64,000 nt of DNA. It comes from Actinomadura rifamycini DSM 43936 (lineage in GTDB: Bacteria; Actinomycetota; Actinomycetes; Streptosporangiales; Streptosporangiaceae). This document shows, piece after piece, positions 9,345-18,513 of the stretch (within the stretch, counting starts at the first letter, position 1; every line of letters begins with the position of its first letter). The position numbers and the translations under genes are program-made. The notes beneath the pieces were generated by a model that was not told where the DNA came from, did no database searches, and saw nothing but the letters and a program-made list of their open reading frames with translations. The DNA is taken from assembly GCF_000425065.1 (NCBI RefSeq), contig NZ_AULB01000003.1, forward strand, positions 248,001-312,000. Reading direction: 5' to 3'.

Positions 9345-10322
9345 ATGCCAGTCACACACCGTCGCGCGGTCCTCGCCGGCGCGCTCGCCATCGCCGTCGG
9401 CCTCACCGGCGCCGCCTGTGGCGGCGAGGACGAGACCGCCTCCGCCAACGGCCTGGAGACCTCCAGGCTCACGCTCGGCACGATGACCGTCGCCGACACG
9501 GCGCCGGTCCAGATCGCCATGGAGAAGGGGCTGTTCGAGGCCGAGGGCCTGGAGGTCAAGCTCCAGACGATCCAGGGCGGCGCGGAGGCCATTCCCAAGC
9601 TGAAGAGCGGCGCCCTCGACATCAGCTTCGGCAACTTCGTGTCGCTGGTCACCGCGTCCGTCAAGGACCCGGGCTTCAAGCCCCGGATCGTCGCGGAGGG
9701 CTTCCAGAGCGGCCCGAAGACCCACACGCTGATGGTGCGCAAGGACTCCCCGTACCACTCGATCGAGGACCTCAAGGGCAAGAAGATCGGCGTCAACACC
9801 AAGAAGAACATCAGCACGCTGATGGTCCAGGCGGCCGGCCAGCCGAAGGGTGTGACCTTCAGCGAGGACGACTTCGTCGAGGTGCCGCCGCCCAACATGG
9901 AGCAGGCCCTCAAGTCGAAGAGCGTCGACGCCGTCCAGGCCATCGAGCCGTTCGGCACCCAGATGCAGCAGTCGATCGGCGCGCGCATGGTCGCGGACCT
10001 GTCGAGCGGCCCCACCGCCGACTTCCCGATCGCCGGTTACGCCTCCACGGAGAAGTTCGTGAAGGAGCACCCGAAGACCGTCGCCGCGTTCCAGCGGGCC
10101 CTGCAGAAGGCCGCGACGCAGTGCGCCGACCGCAAGGTCGTCCAGGACATCCTGCCGAAGTACGCCAAGATCGACGCCGAGGTCGCCTCGACGATGAGCT
10201 ACGGCACCTACACCAGCACCCTGAGCACCGAGCGCCTCCAGCGCGTCCCGGACGTCATGCAGCAGTTCGGCTACATCGACAAGAAGCTCGACATCAAGAC
10301 CCTCATCGCACAGGTTTCATGA
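9345..10322 (+). CDS. ABC importer substrate-binding lipoprotein, NitT/TauT family
   Basis: This 325-residue binding protein belongs to the NMT1/THI5-SsuA-like group. The N-terminus (THRRAVLAGALAIAVGLTG followed by AACGG) is a lipoprotein signal, with an Arg pair that may favour Tat export. The body has LTLGTMTVADTAPVQIAMEK, then FEAEGLEVKLQ, typical of periplasmic-binding fold type II for sulfonates, nitrate or pyrimidine-like ligands. I chose ATG 9345 because GGAG (9333-9336) lies 8 nt upstream; TTG 9339 is too close. It overlaps the first permease gene by ATGA. The ligand is not determinable here, although the monooxygenase downstream suggests an organic substrate. Confidence 0.9.
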   Translation: MPVTHRRAVLAGALAIAVGLTGAACGGEDETASANGLETSRLTLGTMTVADTAPVQIAMEKGLFEAEGLEVKLQTIQGGAEAIPKLKSGALDISFGNFVSLVTASVKDPGFKPRIVAEGFQSGPKTHTLMVRKDSPYHSIEDLKGKKIGVNTKKNISTLMVQAAGQPKGVTFSEDDFVEVPPPNMEQALKSKSVDAVQAIEPFGTQMQQSIGARMVADLSSGPTADFPIAGYASTEKFVKEHPKTVAAFQRALQKAATQCADRKVVQDILPKYAKIDAEVASTMSYGTYTSTLSTERLQRVPDVMQQFGYIDKKLDIKTLIAQVS

Positions 10323-11110
10323 CTTCTCGTTTCATGAGCATTCGCCGTATCGCGCTGGGCGCGGCCGGCGGTGTCGGGGTGCTCGCGGTCCTGGAGGGCG
10401 TCAGCCGTGCCGGCCTCCTGGACCGCGACGCCCTGCCCCCGATGACGACCGTCCTGTCGGAGGCCGGCAAGCTCGCCGTCGACGAGGACTTCCTCGTCGA
10501 CGTCGGCTCCTCCCTGCAGGCGTGGCTCGGCGGGCTCGCGCTCGCGGTGCTGGTGGCGGTCCCGCTGGGCGTGCTGCTCGGCTCGGTCCCGCTGCTCGAC
10601 ACCGCGTCGCGGGCCCTCGTCGAGCTGCTCCGCCCGATCCCCTCGGTCGCGCTCATCCCGCTCGCCATCATCCTGTTCGCCGAGCCGCTGCAGATGAAGA
10701 TGTCGCTCGTCTTCTACGCGTGCCTCTGGCCGATCCTCATCAACACGCTCTACGCGCTCCGCGACGTCGACCCCGTGGCGAAGGAGAGCCTCCGCAGCTT
10801 CGGGTTCGGCACCCTGTCGGTGCTGTGGCGGGTGTCGCTGCCGAGCGCCGCGCCGTTCATCGTCACCGGCGTCCGGATCGCCGCGTCCGTCGCCCTCATC
10901 GTCGTGATCAGCACCGAGCTGTTCGCCGGCGGGTGGGACGGCATCGGCATCTACCTCTCCGACACCCAGTCGGGCGGCGGCCGCACCGACCTGCTGCTCG
11001 CCGGCGCGTTCTGGGCGGGCCTGCTCGGCCTGCTGGCCAACGGCCTGCTGCTGCTCTTCGAGCGGCTCGCGTTCCGCTGGAACACCGCACGGGTGGAGGG
11101 GGTCTCGTGA
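10319..11110 (+). CDS. ABC importer permease 1 (SsuC/TauC type)
   Basis: This 263-residue inner-membrane permease has about six predicted helices and the EAA-like cytoplasmic loop DVDPVAKESLRSFGFGTLSV that contacts the ATPase. The start ATG at 10319 overlaps the stop of the binding-protein gene (ATGA). Its own stop overlaps the next permease start. Together with permease 2 it forms a heterodimeric channel. Helix-rich segments such as LALAVLVAVPLGVLLGSVPL near residues 70-90 match the BPD_transp_1 fold. Confidence 0.92.
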   Translation: MTSRFMSIRRIALGAAGGVGVLAVLEGVSRAGLLDRDALPPMTTVLSEAGKLAVDEDFLVDVGSSLQAWLGGLALAVLVAVPLGVLLGSVPLLDTASRALVELLRPIPSVALIPLAIILFAEPLQMKMSLVFYACLWPILINTLYALRDVDPVAKESLRSFGFGTLSVLWRVSLPSAAPFIVTGVRIAASVALIVVISTELFAGGWDGIGIYLSDTQSGGGRTDLLLAGAFWAGLLGLLANGLLLLFERLAFRWNTARVEGVS

Positions 11111-11910
11111 AGGCGCTGAAAATGGGAGGCGGTCTCCTCGCGCGCGTGTGGCTCGTCGCCGCCGCGGTCGTGCTCTGGGAGGTCGTCACCCGCCAGGTGA
11201 ACGAGACGTACTTCCCCCCGCCCACGGAGATCGCCCGCACGCTCAAGGAGATCTGGTTCTCCGGGCCCGCGTCGCACCTGTTCCTCTCCGACGACGCGCT
11301 GGAGGACTTTTCCAGCAGCCTGAAGAACCTGTTCGTCGGCTGGGCCGCCGCCGGCCTCATCGGCGTGGTGATCGGCGCCGCCATCGGACGGTCCCGGGTC
11401 CTGTTCGACATGTTCGACCCGGTGCTGCAGTTCCTGCGGGCGGTCCCGCCGCCCACGCTGCTGCCGTTCTTCATCCTCGTGTTCGCGATCAGCGACACCA
11501 TGCGGATCGTGACGATCGCGTTCGGCGTGATCTGGCCGGTGCTGCTGAACACCTCCGACGGCGTCCGCTCCGTGGACGCCCTGCAGCTGGAGACCGCGCG
11601 GGTCTTCAACGTCTCCCGGTTCCGCCGGATGACGACGATCATCCTCCCGGCGGCCGCACCGAAGATCTTCGCGGGCCTGCGGGTCGCGCTGTCGTTCGCG
11701 CTGATCCTGATGGTGCTGTCCGAGCTGATGGGGAGCACCGTCGGCATCGGGACCGAGCTGCTGGACGCGCAGCGGCAGTTCGAGCTGCCGCGGATGTGGG
11801 CCGGCATCGTCATGCTCGGCATCCTCGGGTTCCTGTTCAACGCCGTCTTCATGCTGCTGGAGCGGCGGCTGCTGTCCTGGCACGCCGGCGCCAAGAGGCT
11901 CGCGACCTGA
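11107..11910 (+). CDS. ABC importer permease 2 (SsuC/TauC type)
   Basis: This 267-residue permease is the paralogue and partner of the preceding gene. Its GTG start at 11107 overlaps the previous stop (GTGA). The EAA loop reads DALQLETARVFNVSRFRRM. Membrane helices are visible, for example WAAAGLIGVVIGAAIG near residues 80-95. Two distinct permeases instead of one homodimeric subunit is a variation in NitT/TauT systems. It ends 40 bp before the ATPase gene, in the same operon. Confidence 0.92.
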   Translation: MKALKMGGGLLARVWLVAAAVVLWEVVTRQVNETYFPPPTEIARTLKEIWFSGPASHLFLSDDALEDFSSSLKNLFVGWAAAGLIGVVIGAAIGRSRVLFDMFDPVLQFLRAVPPPTLLPFFILVFAISDTMRIVTIAFGVIWPVLLNTSDGVRSVDALQLETARVFNVSRFRRMTTIILPAAAPKIFAGLRVALSFALILMVLSELMGSTVGIGTELLDAQRQFELPRMWAGIVMLGILGFLFNAVFMLLERRLLSWHAGAKRLAT

Positions 11911-11950
11911 CGATGTTCCACGTAACGCACACACAGAAAAGGCGGCCGCG

Positions 11951-13048
11951 ATGCTAGAGATCAACGGCCTCACGCACTCCTACGGGGACGGGTTCACCGC
12001 CCTCGACTCCCTCGACCTCACGGTCGCGGACGGCGAGCTGCTCAGCATCGTCGGCCCGTCCGGCTGCGGCAAGTCGACCCTGCTGCGCTGCATCGCGGGG
12101 CTGATCCGCCCGACCGGCGGGAAGCTCGAGCTGAACGGCAAGCGGATCGACGGCGTGCCGGACGACCTGGCGGTCGTCTTCCAGGACTACAGCCGCTCGC
12201 TGTTCCCCTGGCTGACCGTCCGCGACAACGTGGCGCTGCCGCTGCGGCGCCGCGGCAAGTCCCGCGCCGAGCGGCGCGCCGCCGCGCAGGAGGCCCTCGA
12301 GTCGGTCGGCCTCCCCGACGCGGGCAAGAAGTACCCGTGGCAGCTGTCGGGCGGCATGCAGCAGCGCGTGTCGATCGCCCGGGCGCTCGCCTACCGCCCG
12401 TCCCTGCTGCTGATGGACGAGCCGTTCGGCTCGGTCGACGCGCAGACGCGGGAGGACCTGGAGGACCTCGTCCTGAAGGTCCACCGGGACGAGAAGATGA
12501 CGATCCTGCTCGTCACGCACGACATCGACGAGAGCGTCTACGTCGGCGACCGCGTCGTCGTCCTCAACCGGTCCCCCGCCCGCGTGCACGCCGACCTGCG
12601 GGTCGACCTGCCGACCGAGCGCGACCAGATCGAGACCCGCGGGCTGCCCGAGTTCATCCGCCTCAGGGCCGAGGTCGGCCGGCTGGTGCGCGGCGGGGCC
12701 AAGGTCCCCGGCGCCGCGCCCGCCGCGGGCAAGGGCGCCGACGCCGCGGCCGACGGCCCCGTCCGGAAGGGCAAGGCCGCCGAGGCCGAGAAGGCCGAGA
12801 AGGCGGAGGTCACGAAGGCGGACGCCAAGAAGGCCGACACCAAGAAGGCGGACACGAAGAAGGCGGACGCCGCCAAGGCCGACGCCGCGAAGACCGACGC
12901 CAAGAAGACCGACGCCAAGAAGACCGAGGCGAAGAAGACCGACGCCGCGCCCGCGGGTGCGGCGGAGGAGCGGGACGACGCGAAGGCCGAGAGCGGCACG
13001 TCCGTCGCCAAGGCCGCCGCGAAGCGGACCGGCAAGGACGCCGGATAA
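11951..13048 (+). CDS. ABC importer ATPase with lysine-rich repetitive C-terminal tail
   Basis: Residues 1 to about 245 form a normal NitT/TauT ATPase: Walker A GPSGCGKST near 37, signature LSGGMQQRVS near 136, Walker B LLLMDEPFGSVD and switch His in LVTHD. The last ~115 residues are different. They hold tandem Lys/Ala/Asp pentads such as KADAKKADTKKADTKKAD with no predicted fold, like histone H1 or HU-type tails. Family members usually end near residue 260, so the tail is an addition. It is encoded by a near-repetitive GACGCCAAGAAG-type DNA stretch at about 12780-12950. The tail may bind nucleic acid, polyphosphate or acidic lipid; this is inference. Confidence 0.9.
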   Translation: MLEINGLTHSYGDGFTALDSLDLTVADGELLSIVGPSGCGKSTLLRCIAGLIRPTGGKLELNGKRIDGVPDDLAVVFQDYSRSLFPWLTVRDNVALPLRRRGKSRAERRAAAQEALESVGLPDAGKKYPWQLSGGMQQRVSIARALAYRPSLLLMDEPFGSVDAQTREDLEDLVLKVHRDEKMTILLVTHDIDESVYVGDRVVVLNRSPARVHADLRVDLPTERDQIETRGLPEFIRLRAEVGRLVRGGAKVPGAAPAAGKGADAAADGPVRKGKAAEAEKAEKAEVTKADAKKADTKKADTKKADAAKADAAKTDAKKTDAKKTEAKKTDAAPAGAAEERDDAKAESGTSVAKAAAKRTGKDAG

Positions 13049-13363
13049 CCCGCGCGCGGCACCGCCGCGGCGTCCGCCGAGGACTCCGCCGGGACGGACG
13101 CGCCCGCCGGCGACGGGGCCGGCGGGAGAGCGCCCGGCGGACCGAGGCGGAACGAGCCGGAATCGGACGGCGGCGCCGCATTCGGTCGCGGAATCGGACA
13201 TCATGGCGAAGGCGGGCCGGACGCGACGTCCGGTTCGCGGGCCGGGTCCCACGGCGATCCGGCCGGCCAAGGGCCGCCGCCGACAGGCGGCGCTGACACG
13301 ACCCGGGGGCGGGGCCGCCCACCGACGGTCCCGCCGCTCCCGGGGACCAACGAAGGGCGATTC
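13049..13363. other. Gene-free stretch after the ABC operon
   Basis: This 315-bp stretch is GC-rich and carries no convincing gene, terminator hairpin with a T-run, or promoter that I can identify. The only signal is a GAAGGG ribosome-site-like string just before the ATG at 13364. Confidence 0.4.
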
Positions 13364-14623
13364 ATGCGCGTACTCATCGTGGGGGCCGGGATCGGCGGGC
13401 TCACCACCGCGTTGAGCCTGCACGAGGCGGGGGCGGAACCCGTCATCGTCGACGCCGCGCGGGAGCTGCGCCCGCTCGGCGTCGGCATCAACCTGCTGCC
13501 GCACGCCGTCCGGGAGCTCACCGAGCTCGGTCTGGGCGACGACCTCGCGGAGATCGGCATCCCCACCGCCGAGATGGTGCACTTCGACCGGTACGGCGGC
13601 CGCATCTGGGGCGAGCCGCGCGGGCGCGACCTCGGCTACAACTGGCCGCAGTACTCGATCCACCGCGGCGAGCTGCAGATGGCCCTGTTCGACGCGGTCC
13701 GCAAGCGGCTCGGTGACGGCGCCGTCCGCACCGGGACCGTCTTCCAGGACTTCGAGCAGGACGGCTCCGCGGTGCGCGCGCGGCTGCTCGACCGGGCGTC
13801 CGGGGAGGTCCGCACCGAGGAGGCCGACGTGCTCGTCGGCGCCGACGGGCTGCACTCGGCCGTCCGCGCCCGGCTGTACCCGGACGAGCGCGCGCCGCTG
13901 TGGAACGGGATCCGGATGTGGCGCGGCGTCGCCGAGGGCGAGCCGTTCCTCACCGGCCGGACCCTCGCCGTCGCGGGCAGCAACGCCACCGCCAAGCTCG
14001 TCGTCTACCCGATCTCCCGGCGCGCCGAGCGCCGCGGGAAGGCGCTGCTGAACTGGGTGGCGGAGGTGAAGCTGGCCGACGACCGGCTGGACCGGACCGC
14101 CGACTGGAACCGGACGGGCCGCCTCGAGGACGTCCTCCCGCACTTCGCCGACTGGACGTTCGACTGGCTGGACGTCCCCGCGATGCTGCGCGCCACGGAC
14201 GAGATCCTGGAGTACCCGATGGTCGACCGCGAGCCCCTCGGGCGCTGGACGTTCGGCCGCGTCACCCTGCTCGGCGACGCCGCCCACCCGATGTACCCGA
14301 TCGGGTCGAACGGCGGCTCGCAGGCCGTCCTGGACGCGCGGGTCCTCGCGCACGAGCTGGTCGCGGCGGGCCCCGTCGACGGCCTGCTCGGCTACGAGCG
14401 GGAGCGCCGCGAGACCGTCAACGCGATCGTGCTGGCCTGCCGGGACATGCCCGCCGACCGGGTGCTGCACACGGTCAGCCAGCGCGCCCCGGAGGGGTTC
14501 ACGGCGATCGAGGACGTGCTCGCGCCGGAGGAGCTCAAGACGATCACCAGCGCGTACCGGCAGACGTCGTTCTCCGACGTGGACGCGCTGAACTCGCGCC
14601 CGTCCTACACGGCGGCGCGCTGA
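13364..14623 (+). CDS. FAD-dependent monooxygenase (aromatic hydroxylase type)
   Basis: This 419-residue class A flavoprotein monooxygenase resembles the PhzS/salicylate-hydroxylase group. The FAD-binding motif MRVLIVGAGIGGLTTALSL is at the N-terminus. The DG motif is VLVGADGLHSAVR near residue 155. GD motif: LLGDAAHPMYPIGSNG near 300, with Pro and Gly contacts to the flavin. Such enzymes hydroxylate an aromatic or related ring with NAD(P)H and O2. It lies 315 bp after the importer operon on the same strand, so a shared catabolic role is possible but not shown. Confidence 0.88.
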   Translation: MRVLIVGAGIGGLTTALSLHEAGAEPVIVDAARELRPLGVGINLLPHAVRELTELGLGDDLAEIGIPTAEMVHFDRYGGRIWGEPRGRDLGYNWPQYSIHRGELQMALFDAVRKRLGDGAVRTGTVFQDFEQDGSAVRARLLDRASGEVRTEEADVLVGADGLHSAVRARLYPDERAPLWNGIRMWRGVAEGEPFLTGRTLAVAGSNATAKLVVYPISRRAERRGKALLNWVAEVKLADDRLDRTADWNRTGRLEDVLPHFADWTFDWLDVPAMLRATDEILEYPMVDREPLGRWTFGRVTLLGDAAHPMYPIGSNGGSQAVLDARVLAHELVAAGPVDGLLGYERERRETVNAIVLACRDMPADRVLHTVSQRAPEGFTAIEDVLAPEELKTITSAYRQTSFSDVDALNSRPSYTAAR

Positions 14624-14636
14624 CCCCGGCCGCGGG

Positions 14637-16271
14637 TCATTTCGCCTCGGAGTAGCGGTCCACCACCGCGATCTCCATCGGGAACACGACGGGCGTGCCG
14701 CCGAACAGCAGGCGGCGCGCCTCGTCGGCGGCCGCCCGCACCGCGTCCGCGGCCTCCTCCGCGAGCTCCGCGGGCGCGTGCACGATCACCTCGTCGTGCT
14801 GGAAGAACACCAGCCGCGGCGGGCCGAGCCCGGTCAGCCGGCGGCGCAGCGCGCCGAGCAGCGCCAGCGCCCAGTCGGCGGCGGTCGCCTGCACGACGAA
14901 GTTGCGGGTGAACCTGCCGCGGCTGCGCAGCTCCCGCGCGCCGCCGTCGTCGGAGGTCAGCGCCCGCCAGCCCGGGGACGGCGGCGGGCACGTCCGGCCG
15001 AGCAGGGACCGGACGAGCGCGCCCCGCTCGCCCGCGCGGGCGGCCGCCTCGACGTACCCGAACGCGTCGGGGAAGCGCTTCTTCAGCACCGCGAGGAGCT
15101 GCACGGCCTCGCCCGTCCCGCCGCCGTACATCGCCGACAGCAGCGCCAGCTTCGCCTTGTCGCGGGCGCTCAGCTCGGGCCCGGCGGTGAACGACTCGGC
15201 GAGCGCGGCGTACAGGTCGCCGTGGGCGGCGGCGTCGGCGAACGCCCGGTCCCCGGCGAGGGCCGCGAGGACGCGCGGCTCCAGCTGGGCGGCGTCCGCG
15301 ACGACCAGCCGCCACCCGGGGTCGGCGACGACCGCCCGCCGCAGCACCCGCGGGATCTGCAGCGCGCCGCCGCCGCTGGTGGCCCACCGCCCGGACACCA
15401 CCCCGCCGACCACGTACTCCGCACGGAACCGGCCGTCCCGCACCCACGTGTCGAGCCACGCCCACCCGTGCGCCGTGTGCAGCCGCGCCAGCTCCTTGTA
15501 CTCCAGCAGCAGCGGCACGGCCGGATGGTCGACGCCCTTCAGGACGTGCGCCCGCGTCGACGGCACCGGCAGGCCCGCCGCCGCGAACGCCTTGAGGATC
15601 TGCGCGGGCGAGTCGGGGTTGACGCGGCGGCCGAACGCGGCGCCGATGCGGTCGGCGAGGTCCTGCAGCCGGCGCGGCCGCAGCCCGCCCGACGGCCGCG
15701 GGCCGAGCAGTTCGGTGAGCAGCGCGTCGTGCTCCTCCGCCGACCAGGGCAGCCCGTCGTGCCCCAGTTCGGCGGCGACGAGCGACCCGGCGGACTCCGC
15801 CGCCGCGAGCAGCGGGAAGCCGTCCAGCTCCGCCATGGCGCGCCGCTGCGCCGCGTGCACCTCGACGATCGCCGCGAGGTCGTCCGGGACGTCGGTGTCG
15901 GAGTCGAACAGGGACGCCTGCGCGGCCTCCCGCACGGGCGCCGGGTCGGGCGGGACGGGCGCGCCGTGCAGCCGCGCCCGCGCCGCGGCGACCGACCGCG
16001 GCTCGCCGTACCGTCCGGCGTGCCCGAGCAGCAGGCTCTCCACGAGTTCGAGGTCGTGGCAGCGCGCCACCCGCACGCCGGCGTCCAGCAGCCGCGGGTA
16101 CAGCCGCGCGGTGGACGCCCACACCCACCGGGGCTTCGCGTCCCGCTCGGCCTCCGCGATCGCGGCGACCAGGTCGGGTACGGGGCGCGCGGGCCCCGCG
16201 GGCGCGCCGTCCTCGGCGAGGGGGCGCAGCTCTCCCCCGCCCCCCGGCCCCGCGGCCGCCGCCATCCGCAC
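14637..16271 (-). CDS. PolA-like bifunctional 3'-5' exonuclease/DNA polymerase, divergent
   Basis: This 544-residue family-A polymerase homologue is short and lacks a 5'-nuclease domain. The N-terminal ~190 residues are a degenerate exonuclease-like region. The polymerase domain holds motif A as VADAAQLEPRVLAALAGD (family norm is DYSQIELR), motif B as RDKAKLALLSAMYGG and motif C as FFQHDEVIVHAP. The metal-binding Asp residues of motifs A and C are kept. The Ser of motif A and the aromatic of the O-helix have changed. GTG 16271 and ATG 16265 are alternative starts. It is probably an accessory polymerase rather than the replicative repair Pol I. It is convergent with the monooxygenase, with 13 bp between stops. 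Confidence 0.85.
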   Translation of the reverse strand: MRMAAAAGPGGGGELRPLAEDGAPAGPARPVPDLVAAIAEAERDAKPRWVWASTARLYPRLLDAGVRVARCHDLELVESLLLGHAGRYGEPRSVAAARARLHGAPVPPDPAPVREAAQASLFDSDTDVPDDLAAIVEVHAAQRRAMAELDGFPLLAAAESAGSLVAAELGHDGLPWSAEEHDALLTELLGPRPSGGLRPRRLQDLADRIGAAFGRRVNPDSPAQILKAFAAAGLPVPSTRAHVLKGVDHPAVPLLLEYKELARLHTAHGWAWLDTWVRDGRFRAEYVVGGVVSGRWATSGGGALQIPRVLRRAVVADPGWRLVVADAAQLEPRVLAALAGDRAFADAAAHGDLYAALAESFTAGPELSARDKAKLALLSAMYGGGTGEAVQLLAVLKKRFPDAFGYVEAAARAGERGALVRSLLGRTCPPPSPGWRALTSDDGGARELRSRGRFTRNFVVQATAADWALALLGALRRRLTGLGPPRLVFFQHDEVIVHAPAELAEEAADAVRAAADEARRLLFGGTPVVFPMEIAVVDRYSEAK

Positions 16272-16308
16272 CCGCCCATTCTGGCGCCGGCCACCGACAG
16301 AAACGCGA

Positions 16309-16341
16309 GACCCCTCCGCGACGGGTGGGCGCGGAGGGGTC
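16309..16341 (-). terminator. Strong hairpin terminator after the DUF4234 gene
   Basis: GACCCCTCCGCG (16309-16320) pairs perfectly with CGCGGAGGGGTC (16330-16341), a 12-bp stem with a 9-nt loop. Read on the minus strand it is followed by TCGCGTTTCTG. It lies between the end of the DUF4234 gene and the start of the polymerase gene, so these two are separately transcribed. Confidence 0.7.
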
Positions 16342-16371
16342 GGGAGGGCCAGGGCCGTGGCCCCCGGGGCG

Positions 16372-16869
16372 TCAGGCGACGAGCGAGACCTGCTGCTCGG
16401 GCGGCGTCCCGCCGTAGCGGTCGACGACCTTGTTGAGCTGGATCTGGTAGTACAGCACCCCGAACCCGATGAGGCCGAGCAGGAACCCGATGCCGCCGCT
16501 GCAGCTCGGCGCCAGCCCCGCGGCGCGCTGCGCCTGCGCGATGCGGCCGCCGAGCTTGACCCACATCACCAGCGGCCAGATGCCGAAGGTGAGGAAGCCG
16601 AAGAGCATCGACAGCAGCGCGTTCATCGCGGAGTCGCCGACCCGCCGGTCGTAGCGGTACAGCTCCGAGTGGACCTTGAAGAACCACACCAGGCCGTAAA
16701 TGCCGAAGGTGATGATGGGCAGGCCGAGCCAGGCGCCGAGCGGGTTGCGCCGCTTCATGTTGGCGCCGGAGCCGGCGGCGGCGGGCGCCTGCTGCGGCGC
16801 CGCCGCGGGCGCGTAGCCGCCCTGGTAAGCCTGCTGCGGTTGGCCCTGCCCCTGCTGGGGGTAACTCAT
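16372..16869 (-). CDS. DUF4234 small membrane protein
   Basis: This 165-residue protein has a 40-residue Gln/Pro/Ala-rich cytoplasmic N-terminus and then a DUF4234 membrane domain: LGLPIITFGIYGLVWFFK near residue 47, a second helix pair around FGFLTFGIWPLVMWVKLG, and a third, GGIGFLLGLIGFGVLYY, near 125. The motif ITFGIYGLVWFFKVHSELYR is diagnostic. Function is unknown for the family. It is monocistronic, bounded by a strong terminator downstream. Confidence 0.85.
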   Translation of the reverse strand: MSYPQQGQGQPQQAYQGGYAPAAAPQQAPAAAGSGANMKRRNPLGAWLGLPIITFGIYGLVWFFKVHSELYRYDRRVGDSAMNALLSMLFGFLTFGIWPLVMWVKLGGRIAQAQRAAGLAPSCSGGIGFLLGLIGFGVLYYQIQLNKVVDRYGGTPPEQQVSLVA

Positions 16870-16958
16870 GCACTCTCCTGTGGAAGCCGTTCACCCGTGC
16901 GTGATCAAGAACTGTACGCCCGGCGCGCGGCTCGTGCGGCGAGATCGCCGAAGTCGCC

Positions 16959-18494
16959 CTACCGCAGCGGAATCCGCACTTCGTCCTCGACCGGCGGGAA
17001 CGTCTCGTGGTCGCCGCACCCCGTCGCGGCGTGGCAACGGATCCGCAGCTCGTCCGCGGTGACGTCCAGCCGCAGGAAGCTCTTGAAGAACGGCGGCTCG
17101 TCCCAGTCGGCCAGTTCCGAGCGGAACCGCTGCGGCAGCTTGCGGACCGGCAGCCGCAGCGGCCCCCGCCGCCGCCGGTCGCCGCGCGGCACCCCCAGCG
17201 CGGACGCGACGAACCGGGCCCGCAGCGGCACGTCGCGGGCCTCGTAGCCCCGGCCGGGCTCGATCCCGAGCCGGCGCCGCACCGCCGCCGTGGCCTCCTC
17301 CGGCGTGAGGTCGAACAGCTTCGGCAGGCGCAGCCACCGCCCGTACAGCCTGCTGTACCGCGACAGGGAGTCGCCCCGCAGCGGGTAGCAGCGGAACTCG
17401 CTCTCCTTCACGGACCGGGTCCGCGGGATGGTGTGCGTCGCGTGCATGAACGCGCCCCCGCCGCCCGCCACGACGTACTGCAGCGGGCGCCCGTCCGCCC
17501 GCGCCATCGGGTACCGCTGGTAGTTGTGGATGTCGCCGCCGATCGCCGCCACGTAGTTGTGCGCCGGATCGCGGACGATCTCGTCGACCGTCCCCCCGCC
17601 CTCGATCGGGCACGGGTGGTGCTCGTCGTCCACGTACAGGGGCTTCCCGGTGACCAGCAGCTTCGGCTTCGGCCCCCCGGACACCCCCCGCAGCCACTCC
17701 CCCTGGTCGCGGTCGATCCCGCCCTCGATCCCGGTGTCGACGCCCACGATCCGCAGCGACGGGGTGTCGATCACCCAGTACGGCCCGGGCTGCCCCGCCC
17801 GCTGCCCCGCCGCGCCCCGGTACGTCCGGCGCGCCTCCGCGACCGCCGCCGCGTCGACGTCCCCGGCCTTGCGCCACAGCGCCCCCGCGAGCCACCCGAA
17901 CGGCCCGCCCCACTTCGGCGGCGAGCAGTCCATGTCCAGCCCGCAGAACACGTGCAGGAAGCCCCGCAGCCCGTCGTACCAGTCGTGGTTCCCCGGCACG
18001 GCGAACACCGGGCCCGGATAGTCCTTGTAGGGGCGGAAGAACCGGTCCGGGTAGTCGCCGGCCTCGCCCGCCGGGTAGATGACGTCACTCGCGATGATCA
18101 TGAAGTCGGTGTCCGCGGCCGCGTTCAGCAGCGGCGGCACCACCGCGTACTGCGAGCGGTCGCCCTCTCCCGTGTCGCCCAGCAGGACGAACGAGAACTC
18201 GGGCTCCGGCCGGTGCACGGTGAACGCCGCGGGCGTCCCCCGCTCCCGCAGCGCCGCGACGCAGCGCCGCCGGATCGCGCCGGACGGGTCCCCGAACCAC
18301 TTCGCGATGACGTCGTTGCGGGACCGCCACAGCACCCGGGGCCGCCGCCACGAGAAGTCCGGCACCCGCTCCGGCAGCAGCTCGCGGAACGTGCCGGGCT
18401 TCCGGCACTCCCACCCGGCCCCCGCCTCGGACGTCCGCGAGTTCCCGTCGCCCTCCGCCATGCCGTTCGGACCGGCCGATTCCTCAGCACGCAC
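16959..18494 (-). CDS. Calcineurin-like metallophosphoesterase
   Basis: This 511-residue protein has the two-metal phosphoesterase signature. LLGDTGEGD holds the first Asp (D in GDxx). SDVIYP has Asp where GDxxY is usual. GNHDW supplies the Asn/His pair, and GGDIHNYQRY the later His residues. The GTG start at 18494 is supported by GGAGG 6 nt upstream. No signal peptide is present. The C-terminal ~200 residues are specific to actinobacterial relatives and I cannot assign them. The substrate is unknown. Confidence 0.85.
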   Translation of the reverse strand: MRAEESAGPNGMAEGDGNSRTSEAGAGWECRKPGTFRELLPERVPDFSWRRPRVLWRSRNDVIAKWFGDPSGAIRRRCVAALRERGTPAAFTVHRPEPEFSFVLLGDTGEGDRSQYAVVPPLLNAAADTDFMIIASDVIYPAGEAGDYPDRFFRPYKDYPGPVFAVPGNHDWYDGLRGFLHVFCGLDMDCSPPKWGGPFGWLAGALWRKAGDVDAAAVAEARRTYRGAAGQRAGQPGPYWVIDTPSLRIVGVDTGIEGGIDRDQGEWLRGVSGGPKPKLLVTGKPLYVDDEHHPCPIEGGGTVDEIVRDPAHNYVAAIGGDIHNYQRYPMARADGRPLQYVVAGGGGAFMHATHTIPRTRSVKESEFRCYPLRGDSLSRYSRLYGRWLRLPKLFDLTPEEATAAVRRRLGIEPGRGYEARDVPLRARFVASALGVPRGDRRRRGPLRLPVRKLPQRFRSELADWDEPPFFKSFLRLDVTADELRIRCHAATGCGDHETFPPVEDEVRIPLR

Positions 18495-18513
18495 AGAAGA
18501 CCTCCGGGGGGAA

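Noticed and set aside
12780..12950. Tandem repeat in DNA as a minisatellite or CRISPR-like array
   Set aside because: The repeats are codon-level, irregular, in frame with the ATPase gene and without spacers.
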